Source: Caldilineaceae bacterium
GTDB lineage: Bacteria > Chloroflexota > Anaerolineae > Caldilineales > Caldilineaceae
Length of the DNA stretch: 64,000 bases
Reading direction: 5' to 3'
Assembly (NCBI GenBank): GCA_011523365.1
Contig: WTGY01000149.1
Coordinates: forward strand, 1 to 64,000
Made by a program: the position numbers and the translations under genes. Under the pieces are notes generated by a model, which saw only the letters and a program-made list of their open reading frames with translations, was not told the DNA's origin and ran no database searches. How positions within the stretch are numbered: the first letter of the stretch is position 1; every line of letters begins with the position of its first letter. Positions 1 to 9,264 of the stretch are shown here, in pieces.

Positions 1-1
1 A

Positions 2-1441
2 AGCGCAAGCGGTGCCCGCATCAGAGGCGACGACTATCAGCATCTGTTCGCATGGTTTCAGGTGATCAGGGCAATTCAGGTAGAGAGTGGCATCGCCGAG
101 ATCGGAATAGAAGACCCCGAAGCAGGAAATGCAGATGACGTTACTGTCTACACGGAGGACCAAAAACACGAATTCTATCAAGTAAAGTCTTCAGTCGATG
201 CACGAGAGACCATCGGACTGGAATGGCTCATGAAGCCGAGCAGAACAGGTGGGCAAAGCGTAGTCCAGCGGTTCTACAGCCTGTGGGCGGATGGGCCGAA
301 GGAATGTAAACCAAAGTTATTCCTGGTAACTAACCGCCTCGCTACAGTTGGAGACCCGATCCTTCGAATGATTGACGGGCGAAATCGTACCGTCGCACGA
401 TCCTTGAGACTTGCAGACTCAAACTCAGGCGCTGGTATCGCGCGCAAGGAACTCTCCGAACACCTCCAGATTAGCGAAAAAGAAGTATTGGTTTTCCTAG
501 AAAACCTTTGTTTCCAATTGGGGAAGTCCGACTACGATTGGATAGAAATGGCAAAACCATATATGTTCGCAGCAAGTCTTCGCCATGATGAAGAAGCGGT
601 TGCCCAAGGTGTCGGCATTGTGCGAGGTTGGGTAACTGCAGGCAAGAGGAAACTCACCACGGCCGAGTTGCGCCGGGCTGTTGAACCACTGAAATGCACC
701 GATGACCTTCCGGCAGCTTCACTTCTTGTCCAGGCTATTGACAGGGACCCCATGCCGGAAGCCGCTACAATTGTTCTTGACTGGGCCGGTTTGTTTCCGG
801 GCAGTGAGCCAAGAGTTCGCCGTCAGCCATCAGACAAAACACTGTGGAATAACCAGTTTCGGCCGGAACTCCAAAAAGCAGCACAGGACTTAAGGGCGCA
901 AGGACACACCAATGTCCTTGTCCAAGGGTACATGCGTTTGCCCACTTGGTTTGCCGCAGGAGTAGAGTTAGGTAAGACCGCTGGCTTTCAGGTTGCATCA
1001 TTTCAGGGTCAGACGCCTTGGTCTTCAGAAGGAAGGTTGTCCGAAATCGCTGTCGAGCACGTCGCTACGAATGTAGGAGTGGGCGATGGCCTTGCCATAG
1101 GTGTAGCTTTGGCATTTGATCTCTCGATCGATGTGTTGACATACCTTCACGACCAGCAAATTGATGTCGGTGAATACGTTTGTCTCCGTCCTGTGGGCGG
1201 TGCCAGCAACCAATCAATCCGCAACGATGCTGAGGCTAGAAAGTGGGCGTACGAGACACGAGACTCAATTCGCCACCTCGTTCAGAAATATAGCCCCAGC
1301 CGAATTCATCTCTTCCTGGCGGGGCCGCATGGTGCGATGCTCCTGCTGGGCCATCTGTGGGACCATATGCCAACTACACAGCTATATGAGGACCTCGGTG
1401 CCACCAAAGGGTATAGCCCCTCGTACCTGATTCCGAACTGA
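2..1441 (+). CDS. Cap4-like SAVED-domain effector, 5' end outside window
   Basis: The frame is open from the first bases of the window, so the start lies upstream. The visible N-terminus (GARIRGDDYQHLFAW, then a hydrophilic stretch ending in EFYQVKSS) resembles the DUF4297/Cap4 endonuclease domain, where the QVK element carries nuclease residues. The C-terminal part, ending around HLFLAGPHGAMLLLGHLW and TQLYEDL, matches the SAVED domain, which binds cyclic oligonucleotides in CBASS. The expected role is second-messenger-activated DNA cleavage during phage infection. No cyclase is visible downstream, so any CD-NTase would be upstream of the window. The SAVED call is firm from motif pattern; the nuclease class is less certain because its beginning is missing. 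Confidence 0.75.
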   Translation, partial: SASGARIRGDDYQHLFAWFQVIRAIQVESGIAEIGIEDPEAGNADDVTVYTEDQKHEFYQVKSSVDARETIGLEWLMKPSRTGGQSVVQRFYSLWADGPKECKPKLFLVTNRLATVGDPILRMIDGRNRTVARSLRLADSNSGAGIARKELSEHLQISEKEVLVFLENLCFQLGKSDYDWIEMAKPYMFAASLRHDEEAVAQGVGIVRGWVTAGKRKLTTAELRRAVEPLKCTDDLPAASLLVQAIDRDPMPEAATIVLDWAGLFPGSEPRVRRQPSDKTLWNNQFRPELQKAAQDLRAQGHTNVLVQGYMRLPTWFAAGVELGKTAGFQVASFQGQTPWSSEGRLSEIAVEHVATNVGVGDGLAIGVALAFDLSIDVLTYLHDQQIDVGEYVCLRPVGGASNQSIRNDAEARKWAYETRDSIRHLVQKYSPSRIHLFLAGPHGAMLLLGHLWDHMPTTQLYEDLGATKGYSPSYLIPN

Positions 1442-1692
1442 AGAACCGTATGTGAGACAGCATTATAGCAATAGATCATTTGGGCCTCCGACTAAGGTCC
1501 ACACTCGTTCGCGAGCGATTGTGTTGCCTGACGCCCTAGGGATCTCACCTCGTAGCGCTGGGGTTAAGTAACCTGTTTAGACTAGCCTGCTCGTAGCCCC
1601 TTGCGTCGGGCTTGCGCAGGCAGATATTGCTATCTCGCCTCCGCCGATGGCCTGCGCAGCATTTTTGGTGACTCGCAACTTGTCGGTCAAAC

Positions 1693-2400
1693 TCAGGCTG
1701 GTACATCGAAGGCCAAGACGATTACAGTGAGCTCTCTGTCGGGATCATCCCGATGGCTGAAAACGTACCGGATTCCAAATCATAATTGAGGTAGGTCCTG
1801 TAGCTGGCATGCTCCCGGACTGCCTGCGGAATTCTCTGGAGAACCGTGGACATCGCCGCTTCGCGATTGAAAACCAGAAGGGCCGATTTGGTGTCCCTTC
1901 AGCTTGTATAGGCCAGCCGGACCCGTCCAGAATTTACACTCGGCGATGAAAATGTTCTTCCCGTCTGCTCGTATCAGAATATCGGTCTTGCCCTCGTAGT
2001 TGAAAGTCTCTCCTGTGGCCTGCCCTTCATACTGCCCATTCAGTTGCACCAGGAAGTGCTGTCGAAGGTCTTCCTCCCCCATTGTCCTGAATGCGCTTGC
2101 CCTGCGCTCCATCACCATGTTCGAAATGACCGATAGGATGTGCTCGTACTCATCCATAGTCAGGGTGGGTTCCGGCCGATAGGGCATAGTTGAGACCGGA
2201 GGTAGTTGGGGTACGATGCGTCGCTTTACCCTGGGCGAAGCATGGGTCGTAACCACGCGTGACCGGCGTTTGAGTGGAAATCCCAAACTTTCGATGATCC
2301 CGCGGTCCTGAAGCACCTTCTCCCGCCGCGCTCCGATATTCTGGCTCGCCTTGGGCCGAATAGTTGAGTTGAACTGTTCTACTGTGAAAAAGCGTCTCAT
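1693..2400 (-). pseudogene. Restriction-endonuclease-like protein, frameshifted
   Basis: The minus-strand frame from 2400 contains GKTDILIRADGKNIFIAECKFW, in which the D and the ECK look like a PD-(D/E)XK core. Shortly after this core the frame changes. A second frame reads RDTKSALLVFNREAAM and then SYRTYLNYDLESG. The first frame then resumes as YVFSHRDDPDREL and ends at 1693. Two compensating shifts, with loss of about a dozen residues expected after the core, explain this. The conventional frame stops at 1780. The gene is probably also cut at its start, because an in-frame stop lies just upstream of 2400. I know this as a family of uncharacterised nuclease-like proteins and do not assign a substrate. 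Confidence 0.65.
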
Positions 2401-2653
2401 CCCGCTGAAGAAAGTAGACCGATCTCAGCGCATAGCCTGAAACCGGATCATGTGTCGGCGGAAACAAAAATTTTTGAAGGCTTCTTTTTTCTGCATGCTG
2501 TGATTTCGGCGGTGCACCGGCGGCCGCGTCCTGCACCGCAAGCCGTCCTTGAAAGTTCACAGGGCAGGAGGCAGGCTGCGGCCGGCCTTGCGGGCTGGTT
2601 GTGGTCGCGCATCTTGGTGCTGGGATGGCGGGATGGTAAGCTGAGTAAGTAAT

Positions 2654-2685
2654 CGATAAGCACCCTTATCGCTCATTTTGATAAA
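2654..2685. promoter_or_regulatory. Arm/core-like site upstream of recombinase 1
   Basis: A perfect 7-bp inverted repeat CGATAAG/CTTATCG (spacer CACC) is followed by GCTCATTTTGATAAA at 2671-2685. The same 15-mer with one mismatch occurs in inverted orientation at 61133-61147, again just upstream of a related recombinase gene. TTATC-type half sites recur in both places. This could be a recombinase binding or crossover site, or an operator; the sequence does not decide. Confidence 0.45.
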
Positions 2686-2727
2686 GCCCATTTTTGGCCC
2701 TATTTCCCACTAATTTTGGAGGACGCC

Positions 2728-3705
2728 ATGCAAGCAGCCGTCGCTGATTCCGTACACGCGCTGGTAGCGCTGCAGCAGGCGCCGGCCGGCGCGCTCGTCC
2801 CCGCCGATCACGACGCCGCGTCGCAGGACCGCGTGCAGGCGGCCTTTGAGGCGATGGCGCCCAACACGCGCCGCGCCTACGGCAGCGCGCTCAGAACCTG
2901 GGGGCGCTGGGCCGCGGCGCAGCAGGTCTCGGGCCTGTGCCCCGCGCCGGCGGCGCTGCGCCGCTATCTCCTGGAACGGGCGTCGCAAGGCGCCGGCGTT
3001 TCGTCGCTGACCGTGTTCGTATCCGCGCTGCGCAAGCTGCAGGCCTTGGCGGAGGTGACACCGACGGCGCGGGACCAGCTGGTGGTGGATACCATGAGCG
3101 GTCTTGCGCGCCAGGCTGCAACGCCGCGGCAGGTGAGCGCGCTCACGGTAGGGGCGCTGGCCGCCATTTATGAGACCGCCTGTTTCCCCCGCGTCGGCCG
3201 CGGCGGCGTTCTCGAGGGGGTCGAAACTGCGCTGCGCCGGGGGCTGGTCGACATTGCGCTGTGCTGGGTGATGTCGGACGCCGGCCTGCGGCGCTCGGAG
3301 GCCGCGGCGCTTACCTGGGATGACATTGCACGCTGGGACAACGGCTCCGGCCGTCTCACGGTGCGGCGTTCGAAAACCGACGCCACCCCGCGCACGGTCT
3401 ATCTGACGCCGGTGGCGATGGCGCATCTGGACGCGATACGGCCGGAGGATGCGGACGGGTCGGACCCGGTCTTCGGCCTGTCGGTGGCCTCAATCTCGCG
3501 CCGCGTCAAGGCCGCGGCCAGGGCGGCCGGATTGGGGGCCGGCTACAGCGGGCACTCCGGGCGGGTCGGGATGGCGCGGCGCATGGCTCGCGCCGGCGCG
3601 CCCACGCATGAGATTATGGCGCAGGGGCGCTGGCGCAGCGCCGGCATGGTCGCCGACTACACCCGCAACGAAAACGCCGAACGCGCCGCCAAGTGGCTGG
3701 GATAG
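2728..3705 (+). CDS. Tyrosine recombinase/integrase (copy 1)
   Basis: A 325-residue site-specific recombinase of the phage-integrase family. The N-terminal SAM-like DNA-binding region contains NTRRAYGSALRTWGRWA. The catalytic domain shows Arg in GLRRSEA (about residue 189), HSGR (276-279), Trp in GRW (about 302) and the nucleophile Tyr in DYTRNE (about 311), so the R-H-R-W-Y set looks intact. I chose the ATG at 2728 because GGAGG lies 5-9 bases before it; a TTG twelve bases upstream is an alternative. It is clearly related to the recombinase at 61195-62169. The two bound most of the window, and each has a shared motif upstream. GC content is higher than in neighbouring defence genes. Confidence 0.9.
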   Translation: MQAAVADSVHALVALQQAPAGALVPADHDAASQDRVQAAFEAMAPNTRRAYGSALRTWGRWAAAQQVSGLCPAPAALRRYLLERASQGAGVSSLTVFVSALRKLQALAEVTPTARDQLVVDTMSGLARQAATPRQVSALTVGALAAIYETACFPRVGRGGVLEGVETALRRGLVDIALCWVMSDAGLRRSEAAALTWDDIARWDNGSGRLTVRRSKTDATPRTVYLTPVAMAHLDAIRPEDADGSDPVFGLSVASISRRVKAAARAAGLGAGYSGHSGRVGMARRMARAGAPTHEIMAQGRWRSAGMVADYTRNENAERAAKWLG

Positions 3706-3971
3706 GGGAATCCAACATATTGACGAGATGCTCGAAACGGCTTGGGCCGGCTCGATTGATTCTCACACATGGGCAACAGCCAGTGGCATAATGCAGATCG
3801 CTGTACTTTGGCGCTAAGAAACTTACCGCTTTCCGGGACAGACGTCCACAAGGATCAAAACTATCCACACGGCTGCACTGCAGTGGCTTGGGCTGACGGA
3901 AACCACCTAATAGGCCTAGGTATCGCACCTCGCATAACCGACGCGCTGCGCAGGGCCTGCTACTTCCCGAC

Positions 3972-4763
3972 CTACTCTACGTCGCTTTTAAATTGAGACG
4001 ACTTTCGAACCTCATTAAAGTAGTCTTGAATTGTATTGAGATTGATACCGCCAATGGAACGAAATAGGTCCGTGCTAGCGCTGAAAATGACTTTTCTGTC
4101 AGTAGGAGGCTCTATGAGGGTCGCCCCAAGCCATAGCACCCAACCAACCATACCTCCAAGGTGGTTAAGAGCTAGTAGCGCACCAGCCTCCTGGAAATAG
4201 CCACCCAACGTGGGGTGGTTGAAGAGATTGTGACTCTGCGGCGACGTTTGGGGATTGACGTGCACAGATTGTCTGCTTAAGACACCATAAATATCCTGAT
4301 CCATAGGTAGCGGGAGCGGGAGTTTTTCCAGACAACGTCGAACCTTTACTGGACTAAAGTCTGTTCGCACTTCTTCTTCAGATGCACCCTTCCACTTCTC
4401 GTACAATTCTGCCGACTGTATAAACAAACATAAGAGGTTCGCGATCTCTCCGATCTGTCGAACTAGGCTGAGCGCCTCATCGTAGTAACCTGACCTTAGC
4501 AACTGAAGAGCCGCTCTCGCGCTGCTAGCTGCCTTTCCTACCAAACGTTCTTCAATGTGAGGTCCTTGCTTACAACCCCACCAGCACGAGGCGAGGCGAT
4601 CCAGATAAGAAAGGGCTGTCCCAATTGCAACTACAGTTTTGGGGGTCTTGATTCCTGCGGTGGGGATCCATTCATCGAAATTCTCTTCGCACCGCTTCTC
4701 TTGGCCTCGTACGAGCCTCAGAAAATCGCTACCTAACGGAAAATTCAGCGTCTCTTCAACCAT
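3972..4763 (-). CDS. Hypothetical protein, mostly helical
   Basis: 263 residues with no motif I can name confidently. The middle (ARAALQLLRSGYYDEALSLVRQIGEIANLL) is amphipathic helical and resembles DUF5677-like or HEPN-like proteins common in defence islands, but I see no clear RNxxxH. Two hydrophobic stretches near residues 195-215 (GALLALNHLGGMVGWVLWLG) could be buried helices or a membrane segment. AAAGGA sits upstream of the ATG at 4763. The gene stands alone, with about 340 bases separating it from the next gene on the same strand. Confidence 0.65.
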   Translation of the reverse strand: MVEETLNFPLGSDFLRLVRGQEKRCEENFDEWIPTAGIKTPKTVVAIGTALSYLDRLASCWWGCKQGPHIEERLVGKAASSARAALQLLRSGYYDEALSLVRQIGEIANLLCLFIQSAELYEKWKGASEEEVRTDFSPVKVRRCLEKLPLPLPMDQDIYGVLSRQSVHVNPQTSPQSHNLFNHPTLGGYFQEAGALLALNHLGGMVGWVLWLGATLIEPPTDRKVIFSASTDLFRSIGGINLNTIQDYFNEVRKSSQFKSDVE

Positions 4764-5106
4764 TTGGGGAATTCCTTTCAGTTGGATTTCGCTACGTCAC
4801 CCGTGGCGATCACTCTGACCGCTCACGACCCCTCCGCTCCTTGTTTCTCTCCTATCGCCATCCGGTAGCCGACACCAAGCTCGCCGAAAACGTTTTTGGA
4901 ACTGTCTGCGTCGGCAGGAGCCGAGACAGCTCGATAGTTGTGGTTACAAGTCCGCCTCGACGAAGGGAGAGACACAGGAACAAAAGGAGGCGAGGCATGA
5001 GAGCAGGGTCGTATCGCAGAGAATGGCAGGGAAATAAGGACTTTGGTGTCGTGTCCGTGTATCACCGTAGGACAGCGGCCGAGCCATCAAGAATGATCAA
5101 CTTACA
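4764..5106. other. Intergenic region, nothing recognised
   Basis: About 340 bases between two minus-strand genes. I found no convincing ORF, repeat or RNA gene. It presumably holds the promoter for the 263-residue gene. Confidence 0.4.
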
Positions 5107-7227
5107 TTAGCGCTTCAACAGATCATCGATATGACGACGCTCTTCCCGTTCCTCCGCAGGAGTATAAGAACTCCACAAATTGCTGTAGAGAGACGCGATT
5201 TCTTTCTCAGCCTCCGGACCTATCCTTCTTGCGCTGGCCGCGAACGCAAGTAACTTTAAAGCAATGATTCTATGGGCTCTGTCTAGGTTCTGTTGAGGAA
5301 GTGAAATTATAGCCATCGCTGTCTCTCTGGCTTCATCGACCGCGCCCAAGAGGAACCAAAGTTTCCCAAGGTAGTGCAACTCCGTCAGGCCCAATCCTCT
5401 CACGTCACCGAATCGGCTGAAAGCAATGCGACGGAGTTCTGAAAAATCTAATAGCTGGCGATCGCCATGTAGTCTAGGCCTCTGAACTCCATTGGAGATT
5501 TCCTGGTCAATCAACGCCCATAGTGTACGAGGGGCGACTCCGCTATTGCTGGCCTGGCGCAGCACCCACTCACTGTCAGGTTCCCCGAATAAGATTGCTA
5601 CGCGAGCTGCGCACTCGGCTACATCTGAATTTTCGACTGGACGGAGATACAGTCGGACAAACTGACAGTGCGCCCACAAGTCCTCGGCGAGTGTTAGTGC
5701 TGAGGCAGAATCCGCAGCATGATCGATGTCCTTTCGTACTTGAATGGCATCAAGGGCGACTCGAAATCGAAATCGCGCCACTTTCTCAGCAGTGAGAAAA
5801 CGTTGGAAGTTCTCCTCCGCATCCCATGCACTCAACGGCAACGCTCGGCATCCTTCCGATACCCATTCCGGCAAGCTAACCTCTTTATCGGACAGCACGA
5901 GTGCAGTGCCGAGGCCATTGACCCAATCACAATAGGTCCAATATTTCAAGTTGTAGAAAAACGTACCGGCGCCGTCCAGTGTCTTCGCAATCCGTTCTGC
6001 AAGCGTGTCGAGGATCATTCGCGCGATTTCAGCGGATCGTTCTGGATCAGTTTCACGAACATCAAGTGCGACCTGTGCTAAAGGCAGGATTCGAGGCACC
6101 AATGGGGTTAGGCACATTCCGACACGAAATTCATCCAACAGAGCTTCGGACCAGGACTGATGTACGAGGCGTTTAATTTGCTGCGCACACAATCCTTCGA
6201 ACTGCTCGACTCGACGCGACTTTTCACCACGGCCGACCGAATTCAACGCAGATATGCCACTGTCGAGCAGTTCGCCAATCCATCGGGCGCGCGAAATTGG
6301 TTCGATCTTGTCGAGTTGATCAACCATGTCGGAAAGAAGACAGGATGCGGTCAACTCAAGGTCGTCCTGGTCGTTTCGACGCTCTGTGTTCAACCGAAAA
6401 TTCGAATCCAACCTGTTAACGTCTTCTAGAATGTGGACCATCCCTAGTGCAATCAAGGCATCGGATGACGTGTTTGTGAGCCACTGTAAAGGTCTGTGGC
6501 AATCTGGAGCCCCGTACTGATCAATAAGGCAGCGCGTTGCACGCAGATGGATTACCGGGTTATCGACTTTTTCGATCAAAGTGTAGAAATAGTCGGGATT
6601 CAGCTTCACCAAGAGTTCGATCATATTGGCTATACAGGAATGCAGCCACCAGTCATGGTCTCTCAGTCGCAAGAGGGTCTGTAGTCTCCCCTCACCCTGC
6701 ATGACATTCTCATTCAATGAGACTTTGCTCTTAGCACCCTCAAGTCGCATATGCCGGTCCGGATTGAGAACCGCATCCTTGTTACAAAGGCTCTCAAGCA
6801 CCTTGAAAGCATAGCTAGCGAATTCTTCGATTTCTCTATTGGTCCAAGAGCCCCGAATGATGTTGAAGGCTATGTCGGGCTCAATCGAGCCTACCGCACA
6901 GAATGCTGTCTCACGGTTTCCGGTTTTGGTCTGAGTCGAGAGCGTATTCTTGATCCCGTCTATAATCAGGTGGGCGACTGGCTCCTTCATGTCTTCCTTG
7001 AGCCATCCCTTTTCCCCATGAAACTCAAACCACGCATGGACGACTGCAGTGGCTTCGTCTTGTTGGGCGAGGGAAAGGTGCTGAGCATACTTACGAATAG
7101 TTTGCTCAATGAGCCGCAAAGTCGTTTCTTGCTGTAGCGGCGACTCATCATTGCCAATTATCCGCCAGATAATGTTGGCCAGTTTTTGCGGAAGTGAAAG
7201 AGCGACACTGGTGTTTCGGTCCATCAT
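5107..7227 (-). CDS. Large helical-repeat protein, second gene of a coupled pair
   Basis: A 706-residue, almost entirely helical protein of unknown family. Segments such as LIEKVDNPVIHLRATRCLID and ALIALGMVHILEDVNRL look like irregular HEAT/ARM or TPR-like repeats, so a scaffold or sensor role is plausible. I see no nucleotide-binding or nuclease motif. The start overlaps the stop of the upstream gene as ATGA (7224-7227), which indicates translational coupling and a shared function with the PLD-like protein. Together they form a self-contained two-gene unit behind one promoter, in a defence island. The function is inferred only from context. Confidence 0.75.
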   Translation of the reverse strand: MMDRNTSVALSLPQKLANIIWRIIGNDESPLQQETTLRLIEQTIRKYAQHLSLAQQDEATAVVHAWFEFHGEKGWLKEDMKEPVAHLIIDGIKNTLSTQTKTGNRETAFCAVGSIEPDIAFNIIRGSWTNREIEEFASYAFKVLESLCNKDAVLNPDRHMRLEGAKSKVSLNENVMQGEGRLQTLLRLRDHDWWLHSCIANMIELLVKLNPDYFYTLIEKVDNPVIHLRATRCLIDQYGAPDCHRPLQWLTNTSSDALIALGMVHILEDVNRLDSNFRLNTERRNDQDDLELTASCLLSDMVDQLDKIEPISRARWIGELLDSGISALNSVGRGEKSRRVEQFEGLCAQQIKRLVHQSWSEALLDEFRVGMCLTPLVPRILPLAQVALDVRETDPERSAEIARMILDTLAERIAKTLDGAGTFFYNLKYWTYCDWVNGLGTALVLSDKEVSLPEWVSEGCRALPLSAWDAEENFQRFLTAEKVARFRFRVALDAIQVRKDIDHAADSASALTLAEDLWAHCQFVRLYLRPVENSDVAECAARVAILFGEPDSEWVLRQASNSGVAPRTLWALIDQEISNGVQRPRLHGDRQLLDFSELRRIAFSRFGDVRGLGLTELHYLGKLWFLLGAVDEARETAMAIISLPQQNLDRAHRIIALKLLAFAASARRIGPEAEKEIASLYSNLWSSYTPAEEREERRHIDDLLKR

Positions 7228-8960
7228 TTGACCTCATGTACGAGAATTCCGTCGAGCGTCCTCCCCAGGCCAAGCGACCACCACTTCTCTGCTTCGGCAC
7301 GATATACGCCATACGGGAGGCTGACAAAGGTTACACCGTCCTTGCGCCAACCATTGAAGGAGTTGGAAATGAGTATTTCCCTATCACCGGTGATCAAGTA
7401 GCGATCATGTAAGACTGACTGCTGTTCATTGGGCGTGAGTAATTCCCGAACAGTGACATGGTTGGTGACAATGGTTGGATACCTTGACCACCACGGGTTC
7501 GTATGCTCTTGATATTTCTTGGGACTGCAGAGGATCTGCAATTGCCTGCCAATCGTGACTTCAAATATGCGAAGATAGAGTTGACGCTCTGGGCCTCCGG
7601 GAACGACAGACATAAAGTAAGGATCGGTTATGAATAGTGGCTCAGTCGAATAGGTATGCCGGTACAGCAGGCCAATGAAGAACTCAACGGCCTCATCAAA
7701 TTCGTCAGGGCCAAAGCGTCCAAAATTATCCTCCCGGCGCGCGGCCATCTCTCGCTCGAAGCTCCTACGTTCAAGTACCTCTCGACGAATTTGGCTGTCG
7801 AGGACGACACTATTCTGCCCCGGGTCTATGTCGATCACTGAACGTGAACCCCAAAGGTTGAGCTTGGTTGCATTGGAACTTTTTCGGTCGCGCAACTCTA
7901 GTGTGGCACCTGATTCAATATTCATAGCGATTCTGACATCCATAATCAGGTATGCGTCCCAAAAATCGATGCACTGCCCGTCAACGTTCTGGTGGATTGC
8001 GAAACCGATGCGATCTACTTCCGACTGGAGATCTATAACGGTCTCCTTTTGGGTGACAGACACTTTGCGATAAACCACATCATCTCCACTGTGGCTAGCC
8101 CATATATCGGCGGTGTATGCGTTAGGTTGCAGCTCGCTTCCATCTACACTAGCGACGCTGAGAATCAATGCCTTGCCTTCGCTGTGTGCTGAGAGGTTGC
8201 AGCGGAGTGTATCTTCGGCACCTGCGACTAAGAGATTTCCGACTCGGTCAGGGAGTTGGGCTATAGGAAACCCAAGCCTACTTTCAAGGGAGCCCACATT
8301 GGTATCGGGGGACTTCACTACCTGCAGCCAGCGTTCTTGGGGACCGTCCGCGAAGCTCCAGTATTCTATTACTCTAGCGCTGTAAGCGGTGAAAGGGCTG
8401 CGAAAAGAGTGTTCTACATCCTGCCGTTCATCGCGATACGCCCAATGGCGGCGCGGGAGACTTTCGAGGGCGTAACTGATCTCGTCCCCCGCGATCTCTA
8501 ACGTACCCTCATCCAGAATCGCGTCGACTAACGTCTGACAGTAACCTAGGGGCGCTTCAAGAATGTGAAGTCTGAATTCATCTGATTCACCTGCGTGGTC
8601 GGTGAGTACAACCTCACTCGACCATGTTTGATCAGGCTCCTTCGCCCAGGGGCCAAGTGTCTCATATCGCCGATGACGTATGAGCGTAAGCAGGTTAATG
8701 GGTTTGGAATTCTCCGGTTGCCATGTCAGAACCGTCATCCGTGCGACTCTATCCTGCATGAATTCCAACGACAGGGAGGCGTGAGCTGGCAGAACTAACG
8801 ACAATCCACGATCGCGCGCCCAGCGGGTTGCCTCATTTAGTTCTACAAGAACACTTCGCCCTTCTCGTTGTACATCCAGATGTTTCCGATTGATATGCTG
8901 ACGTACGTAGTTCTCGCTCTTCCCTACGGCGAGAGCCAGTTTTGCAATGGTGAGATACAT
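7224..8960 (-). CDS. HTH plus PLD-like domain protein, first gene of a coupled pair
   Basis: 578 residues. The N-terminus (YLTIAKLALAVGKSENYVRQHI) reads as an excisionase/MerR-like helix-turn-helix. The C-terminal part has ITDPYF followed about 90 residues later by HDRYLITGD and ISNSFNGWRKDG. This spacing and wording resembles a phospholipase-D-like fold in which the usual HxKx4D is HxRx5D. A nuclease or membrane-acting role is possible, but the variant motif makes catalysis uncertain. I moved the start to ATG 8960 because AGGAAG lies 8 bases upstream; the TTG at 8966 would be too close to it. The middle 300 residues are beta-rich and unassigned. It overlaps the following 706-residue gene by 4 bases. 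Confidence 0.75.
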   Translation of the reverse strand: MYLTIAKLALAVGKSENYVRQHINRKHLDVQREGRSVLVELNEATRWARDRGLSLVLPAHASLSLEFMQDRVARMTVLTWQPENSKPINLLTLIRHRRYETLGPWAKEPDQTWSSEVVLTDHAGESDEFRLHILEAPLGYCQTLVDAILDEGTLEIAGDEISYALESLPRRHWAYRDERQDVEHSFRSPFTAYSARVIEYWSFADGPQERWLQVVKSPDTNVGSLESRLGFPIAQLPDRVGNLLVAGAEDTLRCNLSAHSEGKALILSVASVDGSELQPNAYTADIWASHSGDDVVYRKVSVTQKETVIDLQSEVDRIGFAIHQNVDGQCIDFWDAYLIMDVRIAMNIESGATLELRDRKSSNATKLNLWGSRSVIDIDPGQNSVVLDSQIRREVLERRSFEREMAARREDNFGRFGPDEFDEAVEFFIGLLYRHTYSTEPLFITDPYFMSVVPGGPERQLYLRIFEVTIGRQLQILCSPKKYQEHTNPWWSRYPTIVTNHVTVRELLTPNEQQSVLHDRYLITGDREILISNSFNGWRKDGVTFVSLPYGVYRAEAEKWWSLGLGRTLDGILVHEVK

Positions 8961-9006
8961 GAGCAAGACTTCCTAAGAAATGAAATACATGTAATGTAAT
9001 GAATGT

Positions 9007-9035
9007 ATTATACACACTGCTTTGCGATTTAGCAA
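9007..9035 (-). promoter_or_regulatory. Sigma70-type promoter for the PLD-like operon
   Basis: On the minus strand, TTGCTA (9030-9035) and TATAAT (9007-9012) are separated by 17 bases, with the start codon about 45 bases downstream. The -10 is a perfect consensus and the -35 matches at 4 of 6 positions. Confidence 0.6.
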
Positions 9036-9222
9036 ATTTTCCGCGGAGATGAGTGCATCCCCAAATAGGGGCGGGGTTCTGGCTATCTCTGAGGAGTAAC
9101 CCAGGGAAACGTACGTTGACTTCGTGCAGCCCGGGCGCCTCCTTGCAACGCCGCGGCGTAGACAGCCGTCTCCACTTTTCTCGGTTAGATGTTCACAACA
9201 GCCCATAAACTTGCATAAAAGA

Positions 9223-9250
9223 TATAACTTGTGTAAGCACACAAGTTATA
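9223..9250 (+). promoter_or_regulatory. Palindromic operator upstream of abiEi
   Basis: A perfect 12-bp inverted repeat, TATAACTTGTGT and ACACAAGTTATA around AAGC, ends 14 bases before the AbiEi start. AbiEi antitoxins are known to bind inverted repeats upstream of their own operon and repress it. This is the obvious candidate site, and it probably overlaps the promoter. Confidence 0.7.
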
Positions 9251-9264
9251 GTATAAAAGCAAGC

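Noticed and set aside
2710..3426. Long minus-strand frame opposite recombinase 1
   Set aside because: Arg-rich antisense shadow of a GC-rich gene.
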